Below, piece after piece: positions 1-33,763 of a stretch of DNA of 64,000 bases. This stretch comes from Xestospongia muta (lineage: Eukaryota; Porifera; Demospongiae; Haplosclerida; Petrosiidae). The position numbers and the translations under genes are program-made. The stretch is taken from positions 4,504,932 to 4,568,931 of the forward strand of contig OY848925.1 of assembly GCA_963693285.1 (NCBI GenBank). Reading direction: 5' to 3'. The stretch's first letter is position 1. Each line of letters starts with the position of its first letter. The notes below the pieces were generated by a model. The model was not told the origin of the DNA and ran no database searches. It worked only from the letters and a program-made list of their open reading frames with translations.

Positions 1-92
1 CCATTATTAATTAATGTTATATTTAGGTTCATCTCTTAGTTTTTCTTAATTTAAAGTACAGCACATTAGGCATTACAACAGAAATAAAAGTA

Positions 93-2761
93 TTATGCTT
101 TCTTGACAACCTCTGGTGTAGTAGTTGCATTTGCAAAAGATTCCATTAATAACTTAGGTAGTGCTTCCAGTTCTTCCTATTGTGTATAAAAAGAATGCTA
201 GTGACTAAATACTTCAGAAATAGGCAATGTTTATAGGGAGAGTGAAGCAATAATTAGCAGATGATGCTGCCATTTACAAAGTATTTGCAGTTAAAAATTG
301 GCTTAGAAATCTTATTATTTTAGAGTACAAATTAATTTTTTTATTAATATACATTGTACAACAGGAATGTACAGTCATTATTTCCTTCTAACATTACTCA
401 TATGCTATTTGATAAATAACATGGCATTTATTGATATACTTCTGGTAACAAATAAAAGTCTTTAAATTTATTTTAATATTATTTTGTTGTATTTACCTGG
501 TAAACACTCATAGTAACACCTTCAGGAAGATTTCTTTGTATGTACTCAAGAAATACATCTGCTGTTGTTCCAGTAATCTCTTTGATCTGGAAAAAATTAC
601 AATAAATACAATAAAACATTGTGAGTAGAAATACATGTACCCAATATATAGATAACATGTAACCCAAGACAATATAGGACTGCCTGGTATGCTATGTACC
701 AGGTAGGAATATGTCACATTTAGAAGATGCAAAGAAGAAAACACATATCTAGAACAACTACAGAAGGTGCCAAAGTAAACTGTCCATTTATCTCAAATAA
801 CTTTGAATATTTACACATAAGCTAATACAATTGTGTCCTAGTACAAGGAAGATCAAAAATAGCAAAGCTTTAAGTGTAAACTACCTATTTCATATCTAGA
901 TGATGCCAAGGTAAACTGTCAGCTAACAGTGACTATTAAAACATCAAGCTAAAAAATCCTGTCCTCATACAAGGAACATAAAACAACATTAACATTGAGG
1001 AGATGCCAAAATAAACTGTATATATATATGTGTGTATGTGTGTGTATAAACAGTGGAGCTCCCTAAATAGCGGAAACCACGCTAATATGAAAAAAATTGT
1101 GTGGTCCCGAATGAATTTCCAATACATGTCAAACTGTATATTTTCTGAAATACAGAAAACTCCATATTCCATAATAGCAAACACTTTTAGTTATCAAGAT
1201 GTTTATTAAATACACATTTACAGAAAGTGGGTGTATCTGACAATAGCAAAATGGTGTCACCTCCATTGAGTAAATCTCCTATACTGCTTTCTGATGCTTA
1301 GAGATGGTATTACTTCTAGCTAGCACAAATATTATCCTTGACAGTCATACCTTAATTATTAAAATTTTCAAAGATGAGGACAGCATAATGTACACTATGG
1401 TATAATAATTTAGTATTGAGCAAAATTAACTTAAGCACAGTATAAAGGACACTTTAACCTGGTCCACACTGGGGAGGCTCAAGAATATATAAGAGCTTGA
1501 AAATTATTTTATATTTCTATAGATACAAAATATGCTCTTTATTTGTGGTATCCTGTTAATGAATAAATTTATTTTGCTATTTTAATTGTGAATTTTATAA
1601 TGTTATTATTTATAACTTACTGACATCTACAAATCCCTAATGGTACAAGGATCCATCCTACTGTAACATGGACACCATCTAAGTTAATTAATAGGTACAC
1701 CTTAATTTAGAACTAAATTAGGCTTAAATGTCTCCTAAATTTTTCTATTAATAAATTATGCAGATCCCTGGTCTTAGCATATTATCAATAAAGAAGTTTA
1801 CCTGTACTAGTCTGGAGTGAGTTCTGATCTCATATTGAACACGATGCTTCTTATAAACATGAGGTGATTTAATGACAGTAAATTTTTGTGTACGAGTAGG
1901 AAGAGCAACTCTATTAACAAAATACATATTAAATTTTTATTACATGAGAAATGATAAGTAGAGTGGACCCTTAATAATCTGAATACAAATCCAAATCCTC
2001 ACATATCCAAAATACGAGCAGTTGTAAATCAATTTCTAATTATACACATATGCCTATTTGGAAGAAATAATTTCAGTGTGTGTGCTATAAATGGCACGAG
2101 TGCATGTAGGCTCAAGAAAGCTCATACAAAATTTCACTATTGATCAGAAACTAGATATGCTCAACTATATTGGACAGAAATTGTATACTTTTCTCTGCAT
2201 AGTGTTTAGGATTGGCTATTTCCAAACTTTTGAGCTAATGATGTCCTCTTTGGTCTTAAGGAGTTCAGATTAGCAAGGGCTCATTGTATTATCCACATAA
2301 TATTTAGTCAAAAAGATCTGGTTATTAAATATAGCAACATAATGATTATATTATTATTTATTTTTTAGAACCCTTAAAGCAATTAGCTGTATGTATTGGC
2401 TATGATTCGTATTACATAGTACAAGAATATATGTCCAGTCTAATAATGAGGTAAAACTCATTCAAAAGGTGGAATGGTTTGAGTCAATACATCCATATGT
2501 AGTATTCAGTTGAGATAGATTTACAGTTACACTCCATACTATACTTTCCTTACTTCCAAGAATTTGATCTAAGACTAGTTAGACCAATTATAGTTAACCA
2601 ATATGAATACATCTAAAAATGACTATATATAATTGTAAAAAATTGCCTATGGTTAAAGAATTAGTAGAATATGTGAATAGACTATGGAATGAGAGGTAAG
2701 CTAGCTACTGACAAGAAAGCATAGAAGTATGGCCAGTCATACTCAATATGCACATGAAAAA

Positions 2762-2799
<38 letters not shown>

Positions 2800-3884
2800 C
2801 ATACCACATGGCTTTATAAGTACCAGTTAGCATGCCTGGTAGTAATTAGAAAAAGCTATAATAATAATAATAATATATGTAGAATGTTGCAGAACATTAT
2901 TTAAGCAATTAACTTGTCCCTGTTTTATCATCAATTTTACAACAATGATTGTCTTACTTTCCTCCAATATTAATGTCCAGTGCTTTTCCAGCAGTAATAA
3001 TAAACTTAATATAACTATCTAGTACGGCATACTCAAAACTTTTAACCTAAATATATAAATAGATCTCATCCACAAACTAGTTTGATACCTTGATATTAAT
3101 TTTAGAATATAACCGTTCAGGGACTAATTCATCACTGGTATTGTCTGTAGATATAGGAGTCTGTAAATGACAAAGAAAATTACACAAGAAATAGCTACAA
3201 TTATAGTCATTACATAAATTGTGCAAGTATGATAAAAATAATGTTTAAAATGTACAGTGGGATGATAATGCCAAAAAGTATAGAAACAAGTAGAAATGTA
3301 GTTTATTGATTCCATATAGCATCTCTACAAGTACCTCAAGCAGACTATAATACTATATGAGAGTAACACATTTGTCTTTTGGTATTACAACTTGAACTAC
3401 TATGCAACACACTTAACAATCAAAGAATCCATTTAGCTGTTAGACAAGTGCTATCATAGATATTCTAATATCTATAGTACTACACTGATAGGTATGATTA
3501 ATTATGCTATTAAAGCTTGATTCTCTCCCCTCCAGTGTTCTGTAGCCGCTCCACAGTTTCTGCAAATCTGCAAATTGTTTAATGTGATCTCAAAATTGTT
3601 GGGCAATTAAAATTGGGGTTGTCACTTATTAACCCTTTATCTTCTTACAGATTGAGTGGAGTAAAGGAAAACAGATGAAGGTATCGACTGATTATAAGTA
3701 CCTATTACCACTGAATTGAAAGGTCTATAAATATTAGAAAAAGAAACAATAGATAACAATGTATAACTACTGTAGACTAGAGTTATATTACAATCTACCT
3801 AATGTTCAGTTGAGACAGTATACCAGTGACTGCAGGACATACAGATCTCCACTTGTGCGCTACAGATCGAAATAAAGTTGCCAT
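93..3884 (-). CDS. MRPS10: Mitochondrial ribosomal protein S10 (uS10m), seven exons
   Basis: Small-subunit mitoribosomal protein. Exons on the minus strand: 3884-3799, 3687-3649, 3134-3089, 3046-2958, 1910-1802, 586-497, 176-93; together 543 nt, 180 codons, in frame. The start gives a basic, Arg/Ser/Ala-rich leader ([16 protein letters not shown]) expected of a mitochondrial targeting peptide. Family-specific blocks are [30 protein letters not shown] and [20 protein letters not shown], which match the uS10m core closely. Length is near the usual about 200 aa. The second and third exons are the least certain: an acceptor at 3167 would give an alternative third exon beginning [11 protein letters not shown]. 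The gene is head-to-head with the RCC1 gene, with start codons 86 bp apart. Introns carry a pogo/Tigger-like element, (TA)n and tandem repeats. Confidence 0.9.
740..1020. repeat. Diverged direct repeats in an MRPS10 intron
   Basis: A motif close to GATGCCAAAGTAAACTGT recurs near 762, 902 and 1002, and a second motif close to GTCCTAGTACAAGGAA recurs near 834 and 960. Spacing of roughly 100-140 bp suggests an old, decayed tandem duplication. No coding potential is seen. Confidence 0.5.
1961..2286 (+). mobile_element. Pogo/Tigger-like DNA transposon remnant
   Basis: The ends are imperfect inverted repeats: GAGTGGACCCTTAATAATCTG at 1961, and the reverse complement of the right end reads CAATGAGCCCTTGCTAATCTG. 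Both are flanked by TA (1959-1960 and 2287-2288), the target duplication used by Tc1/mariner/pogo elements. Inside, on the plus strand at 2091-2273, is a 60-codon reading frame whose segment [19 protein letters not shown] resembles the start of the CENP-B/pogo helix-turn-helix domain. There is no DDE catalytic region, so this is a non-autonomous or deleted copy, about 326 bp, inside an MRPS10 intron. The assignment rests on end structure plus a short protein motif. Confidence 0.55.
2764..2792. repeat. (TA)n microsatellite
   Basis: Uninterrupted TA dinucleotide run in an MRPS10 intron. Confidence 0.95.
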
Positions 3885-3970
3885 GCTATGTTGTAGTACT
3901 GCAGCGAAAAATAATATTGAAAAAGCTGATAATTAGAGCATTTGCATGCCAGCCACTCCCACTCAAGCAA
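3885..3970. promoter_or_regulatory. Divergent promoter, MRPS10 / RCC1-repeat gene
   Basis: Only 86 bp separate the MRPS10 ATG (minus, 3884) from the RCC1-repeat ATG (plus, 3971). Both promoters and 5' leaders must overlap this space or each other's coding exons, unless an unseen 5' exon exists. No TATA box stands out. Confidence 0.5.
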
Positions 3971-5152
3971 ATGTCTTGTGCTGTCTTCACATGGGGCAGT
4001 GATATTTATGGTCGTCTAGGTCATGGCACAGAAGATAAAAACTTACAGACACCGACCGAAATAAAAGCTTTATCATCTCTTGCTATAAAACAAGTGACTT
4101 GTGGATCAGCACACAGCTGCATCCTAGATACCAATGGAGTTTGTTATACATGGGGTAAATGTCACTGTGGCCAACTAGGTCATGGAGAGCTGGATGAAGA
4201 TGTACATATACCTCGACCGGTAGAAGCTCTCAGAGGTGTCAGGCTCATGAAGGTCATAGGTGGTGATTCTCATGTTCTAGCTCTCACTGCTGAGGGAAAG
4301 GTGTATTCATGGGGAATGGGATACTATGGGACATTAGGTCATGGTGATGAATCTTCTCTGGCTCTTCCAAAACTGATTGAGACATTATCAAATGAGTTTA
4401 TAGTGTCTGCTTCATCTGGTTCTAATCATAATTTTGCTATAACGAGAGAAGGGGGCGTGTTTGTATGGGGTCGAGACCATGTTGGGCAATTGGGACTCCC
4501 TGTAAAAAAGGCCATTGTGATGGGAACTGAGAAAGCAGTCCATCTTAATCCAAAGACACCAGTCCCTAAGACATTACCTGAAGGTGATAAATGTATACAA
4601 GTCAGTGCTCGTTTAAATCACACTCTGGTATTACTAGAATCGGGGACGCTCCTTTCATTTGGATGTAATGACAATGGAGAATTGGGTCGTGTTAAACCTG
4701 CAAATGACATTCATGATATTAACCCTGTTATTGACCCATCTCATTTTCTAAATAAAGACAAATGTCCTGAGACTGTTACATTTATTAACGCTGGTTGGAA
4801 ACATTGTGCAGCCATTACCACATCAGGACTATTATACACCTGGGGTCATGGAGCATATGGTCGACTGGGTCTTGGTCATAATAGGGATGAGAAAACTCCT
4901 CAATTAGTTAAAGATTATTCTGAGAAAACTGATCCAACTTTTAAAGATGTCTCGTGTGGTGAATCACATACATTAGCATTAGATAACGAGGGTAGGGTCT
5001 GGGCCTGGGGGAGTGGTCATTACGGAAAACTGGGTCTTCCAGTTGATGGTTCCAGTTACGTGAGTACACCACAATTATTGACATTTAAATTTCCAGAATT
5101 AACTGGTGTTTGTTGTGGTACCAACCACTCTATAGCATACAGGCTTATTTAA
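3971..5152 (+). CDS. RCC1-repeat (seven-bladed beta-propeller) protein, intronless
   Basis: A 393-codon uninterrupted frame composed almost wholly of RCC1 repeats. Seven blade signatures are visible: FTWGSDIYGRLGHG, YTWGKCHCGQLGHG, YSWGMGYYGTLGHG, FVWGRDHVGQLGLP, LSFGCNDNGELG, YTWGHGAYGRLGLG and WAWGSGHYGKLGLP. That number fits one complete propeller. No BTB, HECT, FYVE or transmembrane segment is attached, so this is a stand-alone propeller; the specific partner (Ran or another) cannot be assigned. The frame is open upstream to a TTG at 3878, but the first ATG is 3971. It lacks introns, unlike every neighbour except COA3. An AATAAA-like signal follows near 5170, and TBP lies tail-to-tail 126 bp away. 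Confidence 0.9.
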   Translation: MSCAVFTWGSDIYGRLGHGTEDKNLQTPTEIKALSSLAIKQVTCGSAHSCILDTNGVCYTWGKCHCGQLGHGELDEDVHIPRPVEALRGVRLMKVIGGDSHVLALTAEGKVYSWGMGYYGTLGHGDESSLALPKLIETLSNEFIVSASSGSNHNFAITREGGVFVWGRDHVGQLGLPVKKAIVMGTEKAVHLNPKTPVPKTLPEGDKCIQVSARLNHTLVLLESGTLLSFGCNDNGELGRVKPANDIHDINPVIDPSHFLNKDKCPETVTFINAGWKHCAAITTSGLLYTWGHGAYGRLGLGHNRDEKTPQLVKDYSEKTDPTFKDVSCGESHTLALDNEGRVWAWGSGHYGKLGLPVDGSSYVSTPQLLTFKFPELTGVCCGTNHSIAYRLI

Positions 5153-5278
5153 AGGAGATATGGCATTTTAAAATAAATTGAACAACTGTTTTTATTGATG
5201 TCTTTTAATTTGTTAATAATTTACAAGACACAAGAATTAAGATAATAGATGTTTAAAATGAATCATAGTTATAATATG

Positions 5279-7195
5279 TCAAGTGGTCTTCTTGAAGTTC
5301 TTTAAAATAGGATAAATATTGTTGAATGCTTCAATGATTTGTGACCGTTCTTTAGCTCCTATTATTCACAAAAAAACAAGGATACAATTACTGTTCAAGT
5401 ACTATTGATCAATTAGGATCCCATTACTAAATATAACAATGACCACACAGTGCTCTTACATATGGGACACTGTTGCAGCCAAAAATTACTATTCCTATAC
5501 AATATCAACGTTAGCAGCCCTTAGCACATGCACACAGCATAGTATGGCACGCATAAACCTAAATGTACATGTGTAGCATTCAATGCTTAGGATGTTTCTT
5601 TTTAGCACAAACAGTGCTTCACACTTAGTCATATCAATAAATATGTGTACACTGACCTGTAAGTACCACTTTTCCTGATACAAAAATGAGGAGTACTATT
5701 CTTGGTCTTACCATGCGATAAATCAAACCAGGAAATAGCTCGGGTTCATAACTACAATGAAAGTAAGTAGTATATTAATCATAGCATTGTAAAATTAAGA
5801 CAAAGTTAGTGTTAACTTGTTAGATGCATTACCTTGAGAACTGACTGTGTGCAACTACCAGTCCCTCTAATCGAATAGGGAACTTGACATCACAACTACC
5901 GACCATGTTCTGTACTTTGAAGTCTAAAAATTTAGCCTGAATATAAGGAAAAATGAAAGCAGAGTTTAAAATTTCTTACTGGAAATCCCAATTTTTGAAT
6001 GATTCTAGCATACTTTCTTGCAGCTAGTCTTGACAGTTCTTCACTAGATAGAGAAGATAGAGGAAGTTGTTAGATAATTTCACTTTTTGTTAGTGACACA
6101 ATCTATTACCTCTTGGCTCCAGTACAGACCATTTTTCCAGAGCTAAATACCAAAGCTGTAGTTCGTGGATCTCTTATTCTCATAATGACAGCTGCAAAAC
6201 GCTATATATCCAATGAATACGAGGATAGAAATTATTTTTATAAATACCTTTGGATTATATTCTGCATTTCGTGCTCTTAAAGCAATGTCTTTAAGATCAA
6301 GTTTACAACCTAAGTTGACCGTGGAAACAATGTTTCTATAAAACACAAAATGACAAGAAAATACAAAATATAGGCACGGTATCTAAAGTGAAGAAACAAA
6401 CATTTACGAAAACATGAGCCTAGAATTAATTTAATTTGCTCCCTCCTTGTATGCATTCATCCCATGACTCAACCTTGATAATTTTTAAGCAAACAGCAAA
6501 ATGGCTTCACTATCTGACGTTTAAACACGACTTTAAAAAAGTCAGACATTGCAAGACAAGTCTTAATGAAAAGGTTGGCTACACCAGACTACGTAGACAT
6601 CATGACAAGACTTGATATAAAATGACATTGCTAATCTATTTTCCTACAGTTTAGTGAAACCTCTTAATCTTAAAAGTAGTTATTACTATAAACGAATTGA
6701 CTAGTCTCCATTATGAGAGATTACAATGTAATACAATGTCTGAATAAGCTAAAAGACAAAATTATATTGTACATACTGTAATTGAGGAACGATGCCTAAA
6801 CTTTCTGCTGTAGCAGACATTGGTGTACGTGGGGAGGAGACTGGATTAGCATAGGGTGTAGCTGATGATGGACTTGCTGAAGGTGACGGAGTAGGACTTG
6901 GAATAGAACCCAACATGGCCCCAGGACCTGGGGAGGGAGTGGGGAAAACATGCGAAGGAGGAGGAGCAGAAGGTGGAGGCATGAGCGCACTAGATGGCTG
7001 AGGAGTTTGGCCTGTTGGTGTGCCTGGTATTGGATGTTGTTGCTATAACGGGAACACATAATATTCTTGTGGTCAGTAGACCTAACAAAGACTAACCTCT
7101 ATGAACTGAGTCATGGGTGTTGGAGGTTCGTGCATTGGAGAAGGAAATGCAAAAGGCATGGACCTTTGCTGTTCCTCTGAATTAGATTTACTCAT
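5279..7195 (-). CDS. TBP: TATA-box-binding protein, eight exons
   Basis: General transcription factor that binds TATA DNA within TFIID, SL1 and TFIIIB. Exons: 7195-7097, 7042-6777, 6335-6248, 6201-6110, 6043-5980, 5936-5833, 5751-5657, 5358-5279; 888 nt, 295 aa. The first about 120 residues are Pro/Ser/Thr/Gln-rich with repeated [14 protein letters not shown] runs, the variable N-terminal domain. From [18 protein letters not shown] on, the two saddle repeats follow: [34 protein letters not shown], then the second half [35 protein letters not shown], ending [12 protein letters not shown]. The core is very highly conserved. The gene is divergent from BAZ1A across 294 bp. Confidence 0.98.
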
Positions 7196-7489
7196 TTTAT
7201 AATCGTCCTTACTGGTAAGAAAGTCTTCGAAAGTTTAACTAGTGCTTTTTATAGACGAGATCGCTTTTGGATCACGTGAGCTTTGTGACTCACTTTGTAA
7301 ACGGATGATAACGGAGTTATGCGAGTGGCGCGAAAGTTGACAGCGAGAGCAGAGGTGAACCTCCTGGTCCTTAATTTCGTTTGTTTTTCTTTCGGACCGT
7401 CTCTTAAACTTTAAGATAAGCTTTCAAGGAGGTTTGAAGATTCGTTTGGCTCAAACACACCGGTGTATTGTGATATGTGAGTCACAAAT
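7196..7489. promoter_or_regulatory. Divergent promoter, TBP / BAZ1A
   Basis: A 294-bp space between the TBP start (minus) and the BAZ1A start (plus), locally more GC-rich than the surroundings (for example CACGTGAG near 7273 and GCGCGAAAG near 7327). Probably a shared, CpG-containing promoter for two general nuclear factors; transcription start sites are not visible. Confidence 0.5.
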
Positions 7490-14677
<7,188 letters not shown>

Positions 14678-14940
14678 ACTTCATTTATCTTCTTTGCTTT
14701 TGTACCCACTTTGTATAATCAATGTTATTCATCTGTTCTCTTTGAGTCTTTGGTCTTGTTTTTTTCTTCATTCATTTACACAAATATTATAATTATCTTA
14801 ACAATAATTTTTCGTAATTCCCAATTGAATAGGAGGCTAACATAATGGTTGGGCGTGGCACTTGTTGGACACGCCTTTATAGTTTTGAAAGCCCCAGCCA
14901 GCTCAAGAATGATCACTCTATTTGCTCGTTACAAGTTGTA

Positions 14941-25927
<10,987 letters not shown>

Positions 25928-26301
25928 TTCTCTCTCCTCCTAGTAACATACCACCTCGTGGATGTTTACATGTGTTGTCTTTTTAAATCAGTATGACACA
26001 AAATTAAATTATAACTGAAGTTGACTATCACTTTTGATAATGTTTCTCTCCTTCACTGATTGTGTATTACATTACATTATGTCTCTCTTCTTTCAACCGT
26101 CACTTGTAATCCCATAATAATAATTATTTTAAATTATAGTGACGTCATTTAGATTTTAATTTATTGCGGGGGCGAATTTTGATACTAATTAGACTATTCC
26201 ATTCGATAGTGGGCATGATCGATAATGAATAAAAGTTTGGAACAATAGCTTTATCGCAAAAGACGATCGTATCTAGCTAATAAAATTATGCGGACCTGGT
26301 A

Positions 26302-30474
<4,173 letters not shown>

Positions 30475-30748
30475 TGTCTCACTTAATACAAATTTTTTGT
30501 ATTATAAAACAATTCAATTTATTTTTACAATTAGTTGAACAATTTTGTATACTATCCAATTTATCAGTGGTAAATTCACTTTGTCTTTTGATACATTGAA
30601 TACATATATGTCTCTTTTTTTAAGACTAGTTTATCAATGCAACAAAGAAGACATCAGTGTGTATATCTTTGAAATTTTACAATTAGAAATACAATAATAT
30701 AACAAGCAGACATGATATTTGCATGCTATACTGGTTATTGTTTGTAGT

Positions 30749-32031
30749 CTAGCTTTCTTCCTCATCTTGTACAACAATAGGGATACCTGCAGTACATAAA
30801 ATCAAATGTTTTTGTAAGTTTACTGACCATCTAGCTTTCTCAATTTAGGCAGTCTTTTTTGAACTTGATCTCTCCAATCTCCATCAGCGGTGTGTTTCTC
30901 CTCCAAAGGGTTACCTGGAATGATTAAACACTCAATAATAAGTACCTCATACCCAGGTATTTGATTTCATAATGCATGAGTATGAAGCTACATGTCATCA
31001 TGTGTCTAGTGATCAGTAATTTCTGCCACAGTGACTTACCAACGAAAACAAGTTCCTCAAGATTCGAGAGTTCAGCTAGTTTTTGAAACTCTATCCATTC
31101 TTTGACATTATTGTTGGACATGTAGAGAATCTATACGAAGAAAACAGATGTACATAATACCTCAATGCAATAGAAACCAAATGTTATCAATGAAACCATA
31201 ATGAGTGATTCTAATGTAATATATACTAGAGGAAGATTTCATTTCTTATGCATGCTTAATAATTATGTTACTACATCATTTATTAATTTCTTTATTGAAT
31301 TTCCTATTGCAAAAAAGCAGCTTTCAAAATGACTGGTATACATAATTTTGTACCTTCAGTTTTGATAGGACGGTGATGCCTTTTAATCTCTCAATCAAAT
31401 TATATGATATCCATAATTGTTCTAATGTATCTGATACTGCTTCAAGACCAGAGATGTTCTTGATCAAATTACGCCCCAGCGATAATATTTTGAGATTTTC
31501 TAAGTGCAAGATAAAGCATTCAATAACTATAAGTTTCACTCACTTAAGCCATTAAGATTTGAGATCCTGTCAATACAATTAGACGACAGAGACAAGAACC
31601 TGAGGAAAGATAGTGATTGATTTAGCAAGAGTCTGACTACTAATCTCTAAACCCAACCCTTGATGATCAACAGTACAGCAATTCAATAGACATCATGTAA
31701 CATAACTCAATTGTCTCTATCAGTACATTAAGCTCTATATAATGTTAGTTTACTAATCAAGTTCATATTGATGGCAGGTGAAGAGTGCTCTTACTGGTAA
31801 AGAAGGACTTGTTTGTATCAAAAGGTAGACTTACTCGCAGCTTGTTAGTGTAGACAAAGATGAATCCATTTTATCAATGGGAGGCAATTGTCCATATAAC
31901 TTGATCTCTTTTGCTTCACCTAGTTCCTCTCCATTTTTTTCTTTCCATTTTTGAAGTGCCTCTTTTATAGACGTTCCCTTCGACTATGCAACAAACATTA
32001 TAAAGAGATTGTGATAAGCCATACGTACCAT
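30749..32031 (-). CDS. DNAL1: Axonemal dynein light chain 1 (LC1), seven exons
   Basis: Leucine-rich-repeat light chain bound to an outer-arm dynein heavy chain in motile cilia. Exons: 32031-32029 (the ATG alone), 31983-31835, 31599-31544, 31499-31354, 31130-31040, 30914-30828, 30786-30749; 570 nt, 189 aa (human 190). Strongly conserved blocks are [75 protein letters not shown] and [15 protein letters not shown], ending in an acidic tail EEES. It implies motile cilia or flagella in the organism. The initiation codon is immediately followed by GTACGT, so the first coding exon contains only ATG. Divergent from OTUB1 across 108 bp; convergent with the GALNT gene 274 bp away. Confidence 0.97.
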
Positions 32032-32139
32032 AATGTCTGCTCCTGTTTGTTGCCCTCGGGTGTGTACTCCAACTTGTTACCATGGTAACATTTTGTAACT
32101 CTTTATAAGTTATTTCCGTTCATGTCCGATTATTGTAAG
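32032..32139. promoter_or_regulatory. Divergent promoter, DNAL1 / OTUB1
   Basis: A 108-bp space between the start codons of DNAL1 (minus) and OTUB1 (plus). It contains GTTGCC...GGTAAC-like sequence at about 32048-32090 (GTTGCCCTCGG; TTACCATGGTAAC), reminiscent of the RFX X-box half-sites common at ciliary genes; that reading is tentative. Confidence 0.35.
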
Positions 32140-33549
32140 ATGGCAGCCTCAGATACAGAACAAGAACAAAATCTGCTGAGTGATGGTAAGTGTTTATGAA
32201 GCGAGTGTGTTCACTTACTTCGTCATTTATTCCAGTTATCAAACTAGACGAGGCTACTCTGGCACAGATTGATCAAATTCAGAAGGAAGTATGTAAGCTA
32301 AATTATGAGCTGGTTGTTGTGTATGAATAATTCATAAGTAAGCACTATCTATGGCTTTAGGTCGCCGAGAGTTCTCAGTATATTGGAGATTTAGAGAGCA
32401 TTGAGTGTTTGAGTAAAGAGTATGCCAAAGATGATCTTATTTATCAAACTAAAATCACAGTATGTTTAATATAGTCCTATGGAGTTGAACCTCCTCTTTT
32501 AAAGGAGTCTAACTCAATGAGATAATGTTTAATGTTACTATGTTTTACACTATATATTGTACACAGGATCTCAGTAAGAGATATAGAGAATTAAGACGGA
32601 CACGTGGTGATGGAAATTGTTTCTTTAGAGCAGTTGCTTTTGCCTATTTAGAAACACTCTTAGAAAATAATGCTGATTTACCAAGGTAATGGATTGATGG
32701 ACTGACAATAAGGCAGATCAGTCACCTGTAGACAAACCATTATTGGACATCTCCTTTTATAATAGATTTAAATCTTCAGTAGAAAAGTGTAAGTCGTCTT
32801 TATTGAGTATGGGTTATCCTTCTTTTACTCTAGAAGATTTCCATGACACAGTAAGTCTTCAATACTCCTGTTTTATTCTCCTTTGTTCTCTCTTTCCTCT
32901 TTCAGTTCATAGATGTGCTGGACTCTGTCAGTAAACCAGAAACATCAGTTGATACCTTAGTTGAGGTATATAGTATAACTAACTCATTGAACCATGTCAC
33001 TATATAAGCTTATATGTTCTCTCTTTATATGATTGTTATCAATTGTGTTTGTTTTGTTTGTTTTAGACATTTCGAGATGAGGGATTATCAAACTATGTCG
33101 TATGTTACCTACGAATCATTACATCAGGATATCTACAAAGTAATGCTGACTTTTATACTGCTTTTATGGAAGGAGCCAGTACAGTCAAAGAATACTGCAG
33201 TACTGTAAGTTGTACTCAGTACCAATGAAGTAATAGTGTTCCATCAATTCATCCATCTACCAGTCCATTACCCATTCATATATACGTTTATATCCTCCAG
33301 ACACAGTATACTAGACTATTAGTAAATACTGTTCTCTTTCTTATATTTCAGGAGGTTGAGCCAATGTACAGAGAAGCTGATCATCTTCACATTTCAGCTC
33401 TTACTTCAGCTCTTGGCATATGTGTAAGAGTTATATACATGGACAGAGGAGAAGGTGGAGAGGTGAATGCACACGAGTTTCCCGAGGGAGGTACTCCTCA
33501 GATACAACTTTTATATCGACCTGGACACTATGACATTTTATATAAGTAA
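32140..33549 (+). CDS. OTUB1: Otubain deubiquitinase (OTUB1 type), eight exons
   Basis: OTU-family cysteine protease that removes ubiquitin, typically Lys48-linked, and in OTUB1 also inhibits E2 enzymes. Exons: 32140-32185, 32236-32288, 32361-32459, 32567-32685, 32766-32850, 32906-32965, 33067-33204, 33352-33549; 798 nt, 265 aa (human OTUB1 271). The catalytic triad is visible: D81 and C84 in TRGDGNCFFRAV, H259 in RPGHYDILYK. Other conserved blocks are IECLSKEYAKDD, SNYVVCYLRIITSGYLQ and EPMYREADHLHISALTSAL. OTUB1 versus OTUB2 is decided by length and the N-terminal helical extension. Fumarase is tail-to-tail, 214 bp away. Confidence 0.95.
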
Positions 33550-33763
33550 GTTAAGTCACATCACATACTAGATCTTAAACTATAAATTTTTCCTTCTAGT
33601 TAATTGAAACTCAAATAACTGTGTTCAGTATAATTCTTCAAAGTTCTGAGATTACATGTTATTCAAATTATTCTAAATGACGACATGTTAATAGTTATTA
33701 AATAGTTATTATTAAGGGATAGACCTAGTGATGCACAATTTACATAATAATACATAACAGTGT

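Noticed and set aside
3541..3580. Possible MRPS10 exon reading [17 protein letters not shown]
   Set aside because: It has a plausible acceptor but no GT donor before in-frame stops, and the seven-exon model is in frame without it.
3878..3970. N-terminal extension of the RCC1-repeat protein
   Set aside because: The extension begins at TTG and lacks an ATG; it also overlaps the MRPS10 first exon and resembles nothing.
14845..14940. Upstream in-frame ATG for the JAK-like kinase
   Set aside because: It would add 32 residues without FERM-like character; 14941 was preferred, but the choice is not settled by sequence alone.
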